From assembly GCA_009801085.1 (NCBI GenBank), contig VNWV01000005.1, positions 2,666,001-2,730,000 on the forward strand: 64,000 bases of DNA. The letters run 5' to 3'. The DNA comes from Lasiodiplodia sp. COLG20. Its lineage: Eukaryota > Ascomycota > Dothideomycetes > Botryosphaeriales > Botryosphaeriaceae. The notes under the pieces are model-generated. The model was not told the DNA's origin. It did not search any database and worked only from the letters and a program-made list of their open reading frames with translations. Below, one piece after another: positions 45,482 to 59,965 of the stretch (position 1 is its first letter; the number at the start of each line of letters is the position of its first letter). Position numbers and translations under genes: made by a program.

Positions 45482-47307
45482 GTGGTGGTGGATGGATGGA
45501 TGGATGGAAGGAAGGAAGGGGGGGTTGCTATAGAGAATATTCCCATAATCATCTCGGTTAGACTCCAAGAGGAGTCAAGGTTATTTATTTGAGATAATAA
45601 AGTATACCAGTACGCCTGTTGACACTATTGCTGTGGTTGATGTAGTGTTCATTTATTAGTACGAAATCTAGGCACAGGTCCTCGCTACTTTTTCATGACT
45701 AGCATTGCAACTTGCAATTTGGTGTATGTAAATCACTCGCCGTGTATGGACAGCGTTGTTTGTAATTGCTCTAAGCACTGGCCTCCGTGGACTGAGGGAT
45801 CGCCCCTAAAGAAGTAGCACAGCCTTGCTATTCATATGCGAAGTAAGCATGCACATGGATACCATGTATCACATGCACCATCTATATTGGTGTACCCGAA
45901 AAATGCCACAATTATCACCCACACCGAAAGTGGCCAGTTGAGAAGCTTCCCTACTACCAATAGCTCCAATGCAAGGCTGAAAATTGAGCTGTATTTCTTT
46001 ATCGAACCCCCGCACCGACCCAACCCCGCTTCCTTCATTGTCCCGGTGAGCGGTTTTGATCATTACTGCAGATACGAACTCGCAGCTTATGGGTAGTACA
46101 GAATGCAGCTAATACGTGTTCCGAATGATATCAGTTCCAAGCCTCAGCCTGATAGTCCTGTGAAAACGCCTCGCGCAGAGCCTAAGGGGACCACCAATTA
46201 GGCATAGAATGCTGTACCAACAGAGAGAGGGTACTTCCGAGCACCAATACCATTGAAACAGCGTTTGTCTGACTGCATGATGCATGCAAGGCAACAAGGC
46301 TGACAAGCGAGATGCATCTCTGTGAAGGAGGCCGTAGCCAATGAATTTAGGACAGCTTTCGCTGGTCATGCATTAACAGTGTAAGGCAGAAATGCGTCAG
46401 CCTTGGGGTAGAGCGCTCTGTATTGTCCAGCAAGCTCCACAGATGACATAGCCAACGGCTATAGCAACAGAAGTTCTGCCTAACGGAGTAAAAAAAATAG
46501 CGCAATGATAACGACTCTACCACTTCGGGGTAACAACTAAAGAAAAAGAAAATGCGTCAGAGTGATAGTTTATAATGGATCTTTTTGGTGTGGCAAAGGA
46601 GCAAGGAGGAGACCATGAAGTTAAAGGGTCTATTGGACGATAGTGATAATAGTTCAGGAGAATTAGATATAGCGTCATATATTGAGCAATGGCTTTTCTT
46701 TTTTTTTTTTTTTTTGCATTTAACCCAGCTTCAGCTTGGGTGTCGCGCATGATAGAGAAGAATTTTGCACTTTTCTGCGTGCAAACTCAGGTTTATAGCA
46801 AAATAGGCGCCTTAATAGAGGAGCCTCGCAAGAAAGCAACCAAAAGGTATAAAAAAAAGGGAAGTGGAGGCTTACGTTTGTCCCTCTCCGTGTTCAGCTG
46901 GATGGGATATGCTGTATATGACACTAATTGGCTCTCAATTCTGCGGTGCACTGAAATATGCCGTGTGGGGTAGGTACTCAGTACCAAAGCGTGGCGGAGC
47001 ATGTACCGTAGGATAGCTCTGTCTGACACATTGGTCTTGGGTGAGCTGCTTTGTATCCCAACTTAGCTCCCGGACATACCAAACTTCAGGTTCAACGCTC
47101 AGCCAGTATCCGCCAACCGTCAAGAAAGTATGTTTGAATCGTCTCCTATTTCACCTGTCACAAGGATGCCTCGATGGTATAGGTAGCCGAAGGGTGTCGT
47201 GAGAACATGATTGCGGCCAGTAAAGCCTGGTGACTGACTCAAGACAGCCTTCTGGAGTCCGACCTATACGTTGTCCATCCATCTAGGAGACACGGAAGTA
47301 TATTGTA
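45482..47307. other. long intergenic stretch
   Basis: About 1.8 kb without a supported gene. It opens with a GGAT/GGAA microsatellite (about 45493-45520). It also contains a T17-T18 run near 46698. AT-rich overall, with only short overlapping open frames. Confidence 0.5.
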
Positions 47308-48237
47308 ATGGCTGGTCAAATGCCTGTCCGGGGCGCTCTTGTTTTCCTTTTGGTGCGCATGGCACAAGGTAAGTGGCTTGATTTTAGGCTACAAGGCCCT
47401 GGAGTTGCAATAGCCGCGAATGTTGCGCTTTGGCTTGCTGACTTGTGCATGGTTCAGAGGTCCAAGCTGGCGAAAGGTCCAATCCCGGGGCGGAGGGGTG
47501 GAGTCGAGGCGACGTCATTCAGTTGGTGACACTGCTGGTAGGCATACCGGCAGTCATCGGAGCTATGGCCAAAGGTATAATGGTCTTAGCTGGGCGCAGG
47601 GGCACGTTGAATGGTGAGTACAAGGGTGTTCTCTTATTGAAGCAACGGATGTACGATGCGACACACTGTAATAGTTCATGTACGAGCCTGGAGTCTGAAT
47701 CATGTTGTTAGGTTGGAAAGACAACAAGCTAATGTGATGTCATTAGGCTTAGGATTGTCAGACGTTGAAGTTGGCCTCTTGTCGCGGTCAACCAACCAGT
47801 CTAGGGTCGATGAGGTTGCTGCCCTGGAACCTTTGAACAGATCAGCTAGAGGACAACGCCAGAATACCGTATTCGACAGACCAGCTGCAAGACGTCAAGA
47901 CATTCAGTCTAGAGCTCAGTTTGACGTACTTGCCCCAAACATACCCGTAGTTACCATGCCGTATGGCTCCGATTATTGCAATACTCCCAGCGGTGTCCGA
48001 GCAGCTGCGTCAGCCGATGCAACGAACCTGATCGGCGCCATGTTCTCGTATGGATCTCCATTACCAGAGGTTGTACCAAGAGCGCATACGCGTCTTCCGG
48101 CGCAGGGAAGTTTGGCGTTAAGATCGGTGAGAGGAGTTGGCGAACTCCACCGCGTGACAGAAGGGTCTCGAAGGGAACTCGATGCGACCGTTGCTCCAAT
48201 GAATGAAGGGCATATCGTGCGAACCCGAAGGTCTTAG
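47308..48237 (+). CDS. orphan small membrane protein, spliced
   Basis: Three exons by splice logic: 47308-47368, 47458-47613 and 47747-48237, giving 235 residues. Donors are GTAAGT and GTGAGT; acceptors are TTCAG and ATTAG. Joining restores one frame: a short N-terminal hydrophobic stretch (GALVFLLVRMAQ), then GAEGWSRGDVIQLVTLLVG leading into a membrane segment (GIPAVIGAMAKGIMVLAG). A long polar, Arg/Ser/Pro-rich C-terminal half with no recognisable domain follows. I do not recognise the protein. One membrane pass with a polar tail is the most that can be said. The third-exon acceptor was chosen because the nearer one (47710-47711) leads to an immediate stop. It sits in an otherwise gene-poor region next to a minisatellite. 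Confidence 0.55.
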
Positions 48238-49242
48238 CTCTTTCACGGTGCTACCTTTGGGTCGCTAATAAGCAGGCAGGCGCTGATCATTCTGAAGAGG
48301 ATCGATCAGCTCAGGAATCGTTGACAGCCTAATGGGTTGTGTCTTGGAAATAAAGCATGGCTTTGTTGACTCACGGTTTCTCAGTCACAAGTCGAAGTTC
48401 GAAGAGCTGCTCGTCTCAAGATGATGACAAGTCCTTCCTCGTAGGGCTCTACAAAAGAGAGAGGAAGTTTCCGAAGGTGTAATGAACGGACGTGGCAGGA
48501 ACGATGATCCAGTCCATCACTATATGGCATACATCATTAGCCTTATGTTTTTTGTTGAGAGATCTATTATGACTGGAGATGCTAAAAGGAAATAATTCTG
48601 CCTCGGCGAGTTGTGTTGAGTATGTAGCAGCTGAAAGGACCCATATGCCGCGGCGTTATCGTCGACTCTCTCGAAATGAATCCATACTTTCACGGGCTTG
48701 CAGACTGAATATCGAAAGCTGAGGGCATCTAGCGGATAACAGTCGTCCATCAAGCGAGTTTGCATGACTTACGCGATGTGGTTGTCCACAGAGAGGGGAG
48801 GAAGGCTATAGTCAGACGCTGGCTGAAAGGAACGGAAAGACTATTGCGTGGTGGTGATCTTTCTAGCGGATGGTAAAAGCTACGGTAAGGCCATGGTCAA
48901 TGTTTGGGGGGTTGAGCACGGAAGCCCCATATAAGAGCTGAGGGAAATGTAAGGACAAGGAAAAAATCCAGGTCGGGCATGACACATGGCTCTAGGGCTT
49001 CCCGGATTGCACCAACAGGGTGGCTGGGCAGCTCAGCCAAGGCGTAAGAGGACGAGGACAGGGGGCCGGGGCACTTGGGCATGACAGTGGTTGGAGGATA
49101 TCTGTGGAGAATAGAACCCAAGAAGAGACTGTGACAGGTCTCTAAATAAGGCGGGATTAGCTGACTTACATGAGGTGCACTCGGGACTACCGGTGCTGCC
49201 TCGTTGGGGTGGGAAGCTCCTCATACAACGCTCACCCAGAGT
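48238..49242. other. intergenic
   Basis: About 1 kb between the orphan membrane protein gene and the minisatellite. Short open frames only; nothing supported. Confidence 0.5.
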
Positions 49243-49399
49243 GCGCCACCAGCGCACGCGTTTACCAATCAGAATATGATCCAAGGGCGCCACCAGCGCA
49301 TGCGTTTACCGATCTAAGGGCGCCACCAGCGCATGCGTTTACCGATCAAAGGCGCCACCAGCGCACGCGTTTACCAATCAGAGAGTTATGGTCCAAAGG
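49243..49399. repeat. minisatellite of four GCGCCACCAGCGC units
   Basis: Units start at 49243, 49287, 49320 and 49352 and share GCGCCACCAGCGCAYGCG followed by TTTACCRATC. The outer two units carry ACGCGTTTACCAATCAGA and a longer tail with TATG-TCCAAGG. The inner two carry ATGCGTTTACCGATC and are shorter (32-33 bases). ACGCGT, present only in the outer units, is the core of the yeast MCB cell-cycle element, which may be coincidence. Confidence 0.88.
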
Positions 49400-50835
49400 G
49401 ATAACATTGCACAAAGCATCGCCTTGCCAGCACAGTCAGCTGTGAGCAGCTGCATTCGATGGTGAAATCCAGGCGCCCCCGCAGGAGGCACGCGCGGAAT
49501 CGGGTTGGCACAATCAACGCGCCCGGCAGCTTGCCGAGACGCATCTACTTACCGCCCTCTTCTTTCTTCACACTTCCAGATACTGAAGCGACAGGGAAAC
49601 CATAAGACATGATTTAAGCTAATCATGATCAGTATCGCGGGAGTCTGGGAAATATATTTGGTAGGCATATTTCTGAGGAGCATGCCTGGCATGGCCCTGT
49701 CCCCCAGCCTCGGCGCCCATCAGGCCTCTGCGCGCGAGCCTAGTTGGTATGTAGTGCAACCATCGACCCTTGACGCGCCCGGCATCCGTCGCGTCTGGCA
49801 TGACTGGGACGGTAGACTGCACTTTTCCTTTTCTTTTGTGCAGCTGCGCAAGCGCGCCTGTACGATAAACTTAGGTGGAAGCCTATAGTATATCTCTGCT
49901 GCTAGATCTTTGTTACTTTTGCGGTTAGGAGCTTGAAATTGACTGTGCGAGAAATACTAGCCCAGGCAATACGCTCACTGCGAAGCGGAACATGCGACTT
50001 TGAGGGCCGGAGGCCACCCAGTGCGTGGTGGCTGTCTATCGTACGCTCGCAGATCTACGCATTTCTGCAGCGTGCAGTTAGCAAATAAAGAAATACTAAT
50101 AGCTTGGTGAGACGGCGACACAGAGGTGTGAGGTGAGGTCGAGCAGGGGCCACACAGCTGCGCACTCGCACGCTTCCTCCAGCCTTTCATATACCTCAGA
50201 GCACAACGCGCCTCCGCCCTCGCCGCTTAACAATACTTAGCAATTGCTCATCTATAAGCGCGTCGCTTTATCAACAAAAGAAAAGAAAATAACGCCATCG
50301 TAAAAACTCGACGATGGCTGCCCATAACCTGCATCATATTGGCTCAAACATCATCCTCAGATTACGACCCTCCCCAATTGAGCTAGGCTTAGGCACCAAG
50401 CTAGTGACTAAAGGAATGGCTGCTGGTGAATGCGCAAGGTATCTTATTACTCAGGCTACTAAATGCTTTTCCCGGCAATCACTGCTGTTTCAGCTCAGCT
50501 AGACTTCAAAATGACACGACTGGACCCGCGTGTAAAGGCTGCGGTGTGGTTGGAACCTTCGCAACTCCACGTTATCCACTTTCTATGACCTTTCGACATA
50601 AATAATGAGAGCCTTGGAACATATGACGCATCGCATGACGGCATCTGCACCCGCCGTGATCGGCGTTTCAGCCTAGGATGCCATCTTTTCTTGGGTACCA
50701 GCAGAACCCGTACTGAAAAGTATCCTGCTATTCGTTCTCCACGCGCTGCGCCTACATCCTACTCCAGCGGCTCATTTGCGATGGTAAGTGCGCCTCCGTG
50801 ATTTGATTCCACACTTCGCTCCTCAGGACAACCCC
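49400..50835. other. intergenic
   Basis: About 1.4 kb between the minisatellite and the 3' end of the glycosyltransferase gene. A 62-codon open frame at 50314-50502 shows no family signal. Nothing supported. Confidence 0.5.
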
Positions 50836-52487
50836 TCAATCATCCTCTTCATCAACATTGTCGTCAAACGGCACTGGCAGAACCCACTCTTCCCATTTCC
50901 TGCACGATTCATCTTCAAGCCACCTGATCATCCAATCCACCCTGTCCGTCATGAAGCCGCTTGTCAACATTTTCCCATCGCCACTGCCAGTAGTATTCTT
51001 CTGACCCAACTGGAACTTCGTATTAAACCTGCACTCCTTTCCGATCCACGAGAAGCCAATGCAGTTACCGTATTGGTCACATTCCAGACGGCAATCGCCC
51101 CAGTTTTTGATGCGCCTGCCGCTCTTGAGGCCTTTCTTAGTGAGTTTGCGGAACGTCTTGCGATCGGCGAAGTTATCCCAGTTGGGCTTGAGGGATGAGA
51201 GCTGCGGCATGACGAAGTCTTGAAAGACGTGGCTATGGTGGGTCAGAGGGGTGCCCTACGTAAGAGATCAGCGTGTGAGGATCTCAACGTGGTCTTGGAA
51301 CGTGAACTTACCGCTGCTCTGGCGGCTTGCTCAGCAGTGTACAAATAATCGATCTCATCCGTTGAGAGACCGTGATAGCTGACCGCGCGGTGACACCACA
51401 GCCTGCCAAATTCATGTCTTTCCTCACCCCAATCCATCTGGGACGGGCTGCCACTTTGTAGATTCGGCCACGACCACGTCAACGGCACGCCGACTTCTTT
51501 CAATACCCTCCCCAGTGCAGCAGGTCCATTCGGACGACTCGCCGTAATCTTCTCAACCCGTTCGGCGTTCTCCTTATACAACGTGCTCACTTTTCTCGCA
51601 GCCTCGACGCTCAGTACCACACCGGCGCCACCATTCGCAAACACATCCGCACCAACCTGCTCTGGCTCACCCAGATACCACGGCGCGTCCGCATCGAACA
51701 TTTGTAGCCACTCTACTAAGTTCGCCCACAGAACGTAGGTGTCCGGCTCCACGAAGACAAACCACTTGGCATCCGGCGCCGCCCGCAGCGCCTTGTCTAC
51801 CGCCGGCACCATCTTCCACTTATCCAACCTGCGCCCCGGATTATCCTGTTTCAACTTGGCCAGGAGCTTCTGCGCCTTCTGGTCATTCTGTGCCTTCTTC
51901 CCCCCTTTATCACCAGTGCCATTACCGCCGCCGCCGCCGCCATTGTTGCCCTGTACCGGAGCGACGGCCCCTCCCCACGCCTCCAGCTCCTCCTTCGACA
52001 GCGCCGCCTGCCCGCCGTCACGGCGCAGCCGATCGTAAAACTCGGCATCCGCGCGCGCGGCGGCTTTGAGGTCGACGCCCTCGAGCGCGTCGGACACGGC
52101 GTGGCCGCCGCCAATGGTCTCGGCGTAGTCGGAGTAGACGCCGTAGCGCGGCACGCAGCGCAGCGTCGTCGAGAAGTGCACGGGGAGCTTGGTGCGGTGC
52201 TCGACGACGCCGGCCTTGACGACGACGAAGACGTCCGCGAGGCCCGGGATCTCCGGGCAGGTCCCGTTCGCGGCGGTGGGCTCGGGGGTTTGCGACGGCG
52301 GCGGCGGCGGGAGCGAGGAAGAGGATGCGGAATCGGCGGGCGAGGAGCGGCTCGAGAAGGAGCGGAATTGCCAGACTAATAGGAGGGCGAGGAGGACGTA
52401 GAAGGTTCGGACAGCGGTGCGTGAGGTGCTGCGGGTCGGGGAGCGCGTCCGGAAGGGAATGGTGCTGGCGGAGGGCTTGGCCGCCAT
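50836..52487 (-). CDS. GT31/fringe-like glycosyltransferase, type II membrane protein
   Basis: Minus strand, two exons (52487-51312, 51255-50836; donor GTAAGT), giving 531 residues. A short cytosolic N-terminus is followed by one membrane anchor (TFYVLLALLLVWQF, residues ~29-42) and a Ser/Pro stem. The catalytic domain shows LADVFVVVKAG, HFSTTLRCVPRYGVYSDY, KWKMVPAVDKAL, WFVFVEPDTYVLW (EPD in the position of a DxD metal site) and ANGGAGVVLS. This is the pattern of fungal fringe/GT31-like (DUF604-type) enzymes of the Golgi. A Gly/Asn-rich insert of ~25 residues interrupts it near residue 185. The second exon adds a Cys-bearing C-terminal module (CRLECDQYGNCIGFSW) reminiscent of PAN/apple folds. 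Donor sugar and acceptor are unknown. Confidence 0.83.
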
Positions 52488-53412
52488 GGCGTTTGAGGCC
52501 CCGCGGGCTGCAGGAGGTAGGACAGAAAGATTGAGTACAATTAAGGAACGTATGAAGTCGTGCCAATGCTCAAGTCATCTGGAAGTGGTTCCAGCGCAAA
52601 CGCTGAGGATGGAGAGTTTCGGCTCGGAATACCATGTAGCTTTCTGCGCTTGCGACGGTGGAGGATTGAGGGGCGGAAGCGCGGCGTCGAGCCGAGCGCA
52701 CCGGCGGTGGCCGGCGACTTGGCTCGGGGAAACGAAGCATGTATCGAACAAGGTTTAATTTGACGGACAGGAGACTGCATTAGGTTGGAGAAGACGCGTC
52801 GCTGAATCAGAACGCTGGAGCGTGGCGCGTCATCCCTTATCGCCTTATCGTAGCGAGCATGATTCGCCCATTTTGCAACCCCTTGACGCGTGCTCCTCTC
52901 CACTCTGTTCCTGGCTATCATCAGTACTCAAATACACAGGAAAATGCATCGACTCAATCACAACCACATTCTACGAATAATTGGACAATGGCAATCTTCC
53001 GTACTCGTGACCTGAAGGCTTAGATCCAATGGATGCCACCAATACGAGGAAGCTTCCCTGCTAGCTTCATTCGTGAACATGTCTCCGTCTTGGCTGATCT
53101 GTGGCTTCGATGACGAGATACGGATGGCGTGCGTTAGGCGCAAGCGGACCGTACCGCTGCGCCTCCCCGCTTGTCGGGTCTTCTTCATCACGCCTTCGCC
53201 ATCCCCGGAGATCATGTTGCTAGGCGAAGATCTGCCTGACGAATCTTCAAAACTTAAAATCCAGCACCATAGATGTATGCTATTTCGGGATGGATTAATA
53301 TTCCCTTAACGGGCGACACTGGCAAAGAAGGCCGATTCTGGAACATGTACAGGTAAAGGATTGTATTTAATTTTTATCTACATCGAATAGTTCCCTAACA
53401 TCTTTCGATAGC
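52488..53412. other. intergenic
   Basis: About 925 bases upstream of the glycosyltransferase and downstream of the sulfatase (both minus strand). It should hold the glycosyltransferase promoter. No gene supported. Confidence 0.5.
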
Positions 53413-56394
<2,982 letters not shown>

Positions 56395-58290
56395 ATGACC
56401 TTCCGCGGCACACTCTGCGCTTACTATGTAGGCGCTATCGCGTGCATTGCTGGCTTCCTCTTCGGATATGACTCTGGAATGTGAGTAGCTCTCACTCTCT
56501 TCTCTGGAAAGCTCATTACTGATTCTTGTCTGCAGCGTCGGTAACGTCACCCGCCGCACGCGCCAAGTCCTCGTCGCAAGCTGACCATCATAGGCGGTGT
56601 CCTCACCTTGACCTCCTTCCAGGACCACTTCAACTTCACCGCAGGCCAGAAGACCCATGTCTCCTCACTTTGCGTTTCTTTGCAGCAGCTTGGTGCCTTT
56701 GTCGCCTGCCCTCTCAGCATTCCCCTGTCGCGCAAGTATGGTCGCAGATCTTCTATCTTGGTCGGCTCCGTCGTCTTCTGCATTGGCGCGATGATGCAGA
56801 CCGTACCTTCCCACAGCCTAGCGTGCTTCTACGTTGGTCGCGTCATTGCCGGCCTTGGGCTCGGAGCGATGACGGTCGTCGTGCCGCAGTACAATGCAGA
56901 GATGTCCCCCAAGGAAATTCGTGGTCGCCTCGGCAGCTTTTTCCAGATGGCCTTTACGCTGGGTATGACGCCACCCATAATTATACCACTCGTGACTGAC
57001 TTATTATCGCAGGCATCTTCACATCTTACTGGGTCGACTATGGTGTGAAGGTCAATATGGACAGTACCGAGAGCCAATGGCAGATTCCCGTCGGCCTCCA
57101 GATCCTATTCTCTGGTCTGCTAGCTCTTGGCATGCTCACCGTGAAGGAAAGCCCTCGCTGGCTCATCACCAAAGATCGCCTTGAAGAGGCCAAGGCAAAC
57201 CTTGAGTGGGTTCGCGCTTCAAACGGTCCCGAGGTTGCCAGTGAACTCTCCGAAATTTCCGTGGCGGTCAGAGCAGAGCATGCTGCAACCGAAGGCCTTC
57301 GCTGGACGGGTATGTTACCCTACCTGTGTCAGCGGTCCAATTTCTAATCCTTCCCAGAATTCTTTCAGCCATCCGTGTTCAGGAGGCTGTCAGCTGCTTT
57401 CGCACTTTTCATGGCTCAGCAAGCTACCGGTGCCACCGCTTTCGCGTACTACAGTCCACAGTACTTCAATCTGCTCACCGGCAACGACGAGACCCGCAGC
57501 CTGCTCTTGAGCGGCATTTTCGGCGCAGTCAAAGTTATTGCATGCTTTGCGTTCGTTTGCCTGGCTGCCGATCGTTTTACGCGCAAGTTCAATCTGGCTT
57601 CTGGCGCCTTCGCAATGGCTGCTACTCAGATCGTCACTGCTGCCGTCCTCAAGCACAAGCCCATCGACAAGAGTGCGGCTGCCGACGTTCCACCTGCTGC
57701 TAAGGCCACGGTCGCAATGATCTATCTCTTTGTGATGATCTACAACTTTTCCTGGGGTCCGCTTCCCTGGCCCTACTGCAGCGAGTAAGTCTTGCATTCC
57801 TTTGTGCAATGTATGTGTCGCGTTGCATTCAGCTTACCGTGGGACAGGCTCTTCTCGAACCGTTACCGCGAAGTCGGTGTCGCTGTTGGTGTGTCCAGTC
57901 AGTGGCTCTTCAACTTTGTGTTCACAATCTCCACACCATACATGATCGATAGCATGGGCTGGTAAGTCGCACCAATATTCCGGCCAACTGGATAGCAAAC
58001 ACTAGTCCCAATCCTCGAGCACGCGGGCCCAATGGTTGGTTTTGATCATGCTGACGCCAAGTAATAGGGGCACCTTCCTGCTCTGGGGACTGTTCGACAT
58101 TATCATCGGCTTCGGTACCATTGCAATTGCCAAGGAGACTCGTGGACTATCCCTCGAGAAGACCGGACAACCCAAGGGCTTCAGGGACGACAATGAGGCC
58201 AAGCCTGGCAACGTCTACCGTCGCCCTTCTTCCAGCTCCATTGGCTCCGATAACAAGAGCCCGGCCCAGGTCAAGAATACTGACATCTAG
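56395..58290 (+). CDS. MFS sugar-porter family transporter
   Basis: Seven exons: 56395-56480, 56536-56540 (5 nt), 56594-56962, 57013-57309, 57358-57784, 57848-57961 and 58068-58290, giving 506 residues. The 5-base exon is needed to read GYDSGIVGGVLT without a frameshift or stop. Sugar-porter signatures are present: FGYDSGI at helix 1, SRKYGRRSSILVGS after helix 2, GRVIAGLGLGA in helix 4 and KESPRWLI after helix 6. FMAQQATGATAFAYYSP in helix 7 and ETRGLSLE at the end complete the set. Twelve hydrophobic segments can be counted. The family imports hexoses, disaccharides or quinate with protons. The substrate is not determinable, though the divergent arylsulfatase hints at a sulfated or related carbohydrate. 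Confidence 0.9.
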
Positions 58291-59965
58291 ACGGCGATTT
58301 TATCCACGTAAAATGGCATGATGGTTCCCTTATGCGGGATGCTGCATGTCTAGTTTGTGGACGGACCGATTTTCGGGGCCTATGATCGGCCTACGCAGGA
58401 CGATACCCCCAGACTTGCTTTTCGCTCTTCATTATCCGGGCGTGATGAGAGATGATCATTTTCTAACGATACGATATGGATCATGGGAGTTCTTTTCTTA
58501 CTATATATGCGGCCCACTCAGAGGCAACCGTAGTAGATACGATGGTTGCGACGGTATAAATTCCATTACTTCTCTTCTACAACCGCTGCAGACCCCACGA
58601 AACTTTGATCGACGTTGTGCATTCGTTGACAGAAAGTTAGAATTCGTAATTCCTCTCGCCAACTGTTCGCTAAAGTACATAATTATTTCACCAATTGGAC
58701 AACACCTATGCATGTGCATGTAGATTTGAGTTTCCAGTCGGTCATGCCAATGTCGGCGGACCTATGATAGCTCTTACCTACTAAGTGCCACGTTCGACAG
58801 CTTAGGATCGCACATCCCAACACACTGGCCCCCACGCGAATGACATCCCTAGCGCGGCGCTGTGCGGTTGCGAATAATTGCCAGAGAAGGTATGGAGAGG
58901 GTTGCAAGAAAGAGGGAACCTGCAGATGACAGCGAAAGCTTGAGATGACGTGCAACAACAATGACAGTCCTTGAAAGGGTGGGGCTTTTTGCTGAGCAGA
59001 TGATCTGTGTGGTCTGCGGTAATTTCAGAAGTGAAAATATGTGGTGCTGTGGATAGGCTCCTGCTGAAAAAAAAAAAAAAAAATAGGAAACACCGGTCGC
59101 TACATTTCTGTGCGGCAGCAGACCGGTAGGTAAGACGAGAATGTAAAGCATTCCCCCTCTTTTAGGCAGTGATGAAATAGGAACGGCAAACCAGGTCTCT
59201 AAGCAGATCGAATTCCCAACCTAAGCAGTGAGGTGCTCAAAACCCGTTTTCTTGCAAAGAGGGTAAAGAAACATGCAGTCTGTCAGTGAACCTCCATTGG
59301 CCCAATCAACTGGAACTTTCACAAGAAGAGCAAGCATGGTGAAAGTGAAAAGGATAAGAGTCCTCTACGGCGTGATTTAAATATCTCTATCGACTACCAG
59401 GATTCTCATTCTTCATTCAACAGGCATCTTATCCACAATGACATTTTCGATGATGGTGTTTGTGTTTCTTGGTCTAGAGTTATGCCATAGGTAAATGCTG
59501 AATTTATGAGGTCAATTATCAGTGTCTGTTAACCAACGAACTCGCACGGAGCTACACGTCTGTCTCCATGTTACATAAAATCCAATAGTATCGCTAGTAG
59601 TCTGCTGCATATAGTATTGTAGTGTGCAGTCCGGTCGTTAAATGAATGCTGGGTAATTGAACGATATATTTTGAGGTGTGGTTTCCAAATGAGGAAGGTG
59701 ATTACCCCACCTTTGCTGATGACTCCCGCTGTTAGGCAGAAACGCGCAGGGCGCGATTGACAAACAACCATGAACGGCCACCTCCGCAAAAACGCTAGAG
59801 GGAAAGCGGTGACTAAATATGGTAACACCACATTTGCCATGCTGCCTGAGTAATGTCCTTAGTACGATGCATGTCAGCATTTTCTTCTGACCGTTTATCC
59901 AAACCTTAAATACCTAACAGACCACGACTCAACTCCCCTCGTTCTCCCTCTTCCATATCCCAAAG
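58291..59965. other. long intergenic stretch
   Basis: About 1.7 kb between two plus-strand genes. It has an A17-type run near 59068. Only short open frames; none supported. The last part carries the C/T-rich leader of the deaminase gene. Confidence 0.5.

Noticed and set aside
49243..49399. CRISPR-like array
   Set aside because: Only four units, with degenerate repeats and no real spacers, in a clearly eukaryotic genome. A minisatellite explains it.
50314..50502. 62-codon open frame MAAHNLHH...
   Set aside because: Isolated, short, no homology recognised and no splice partner.
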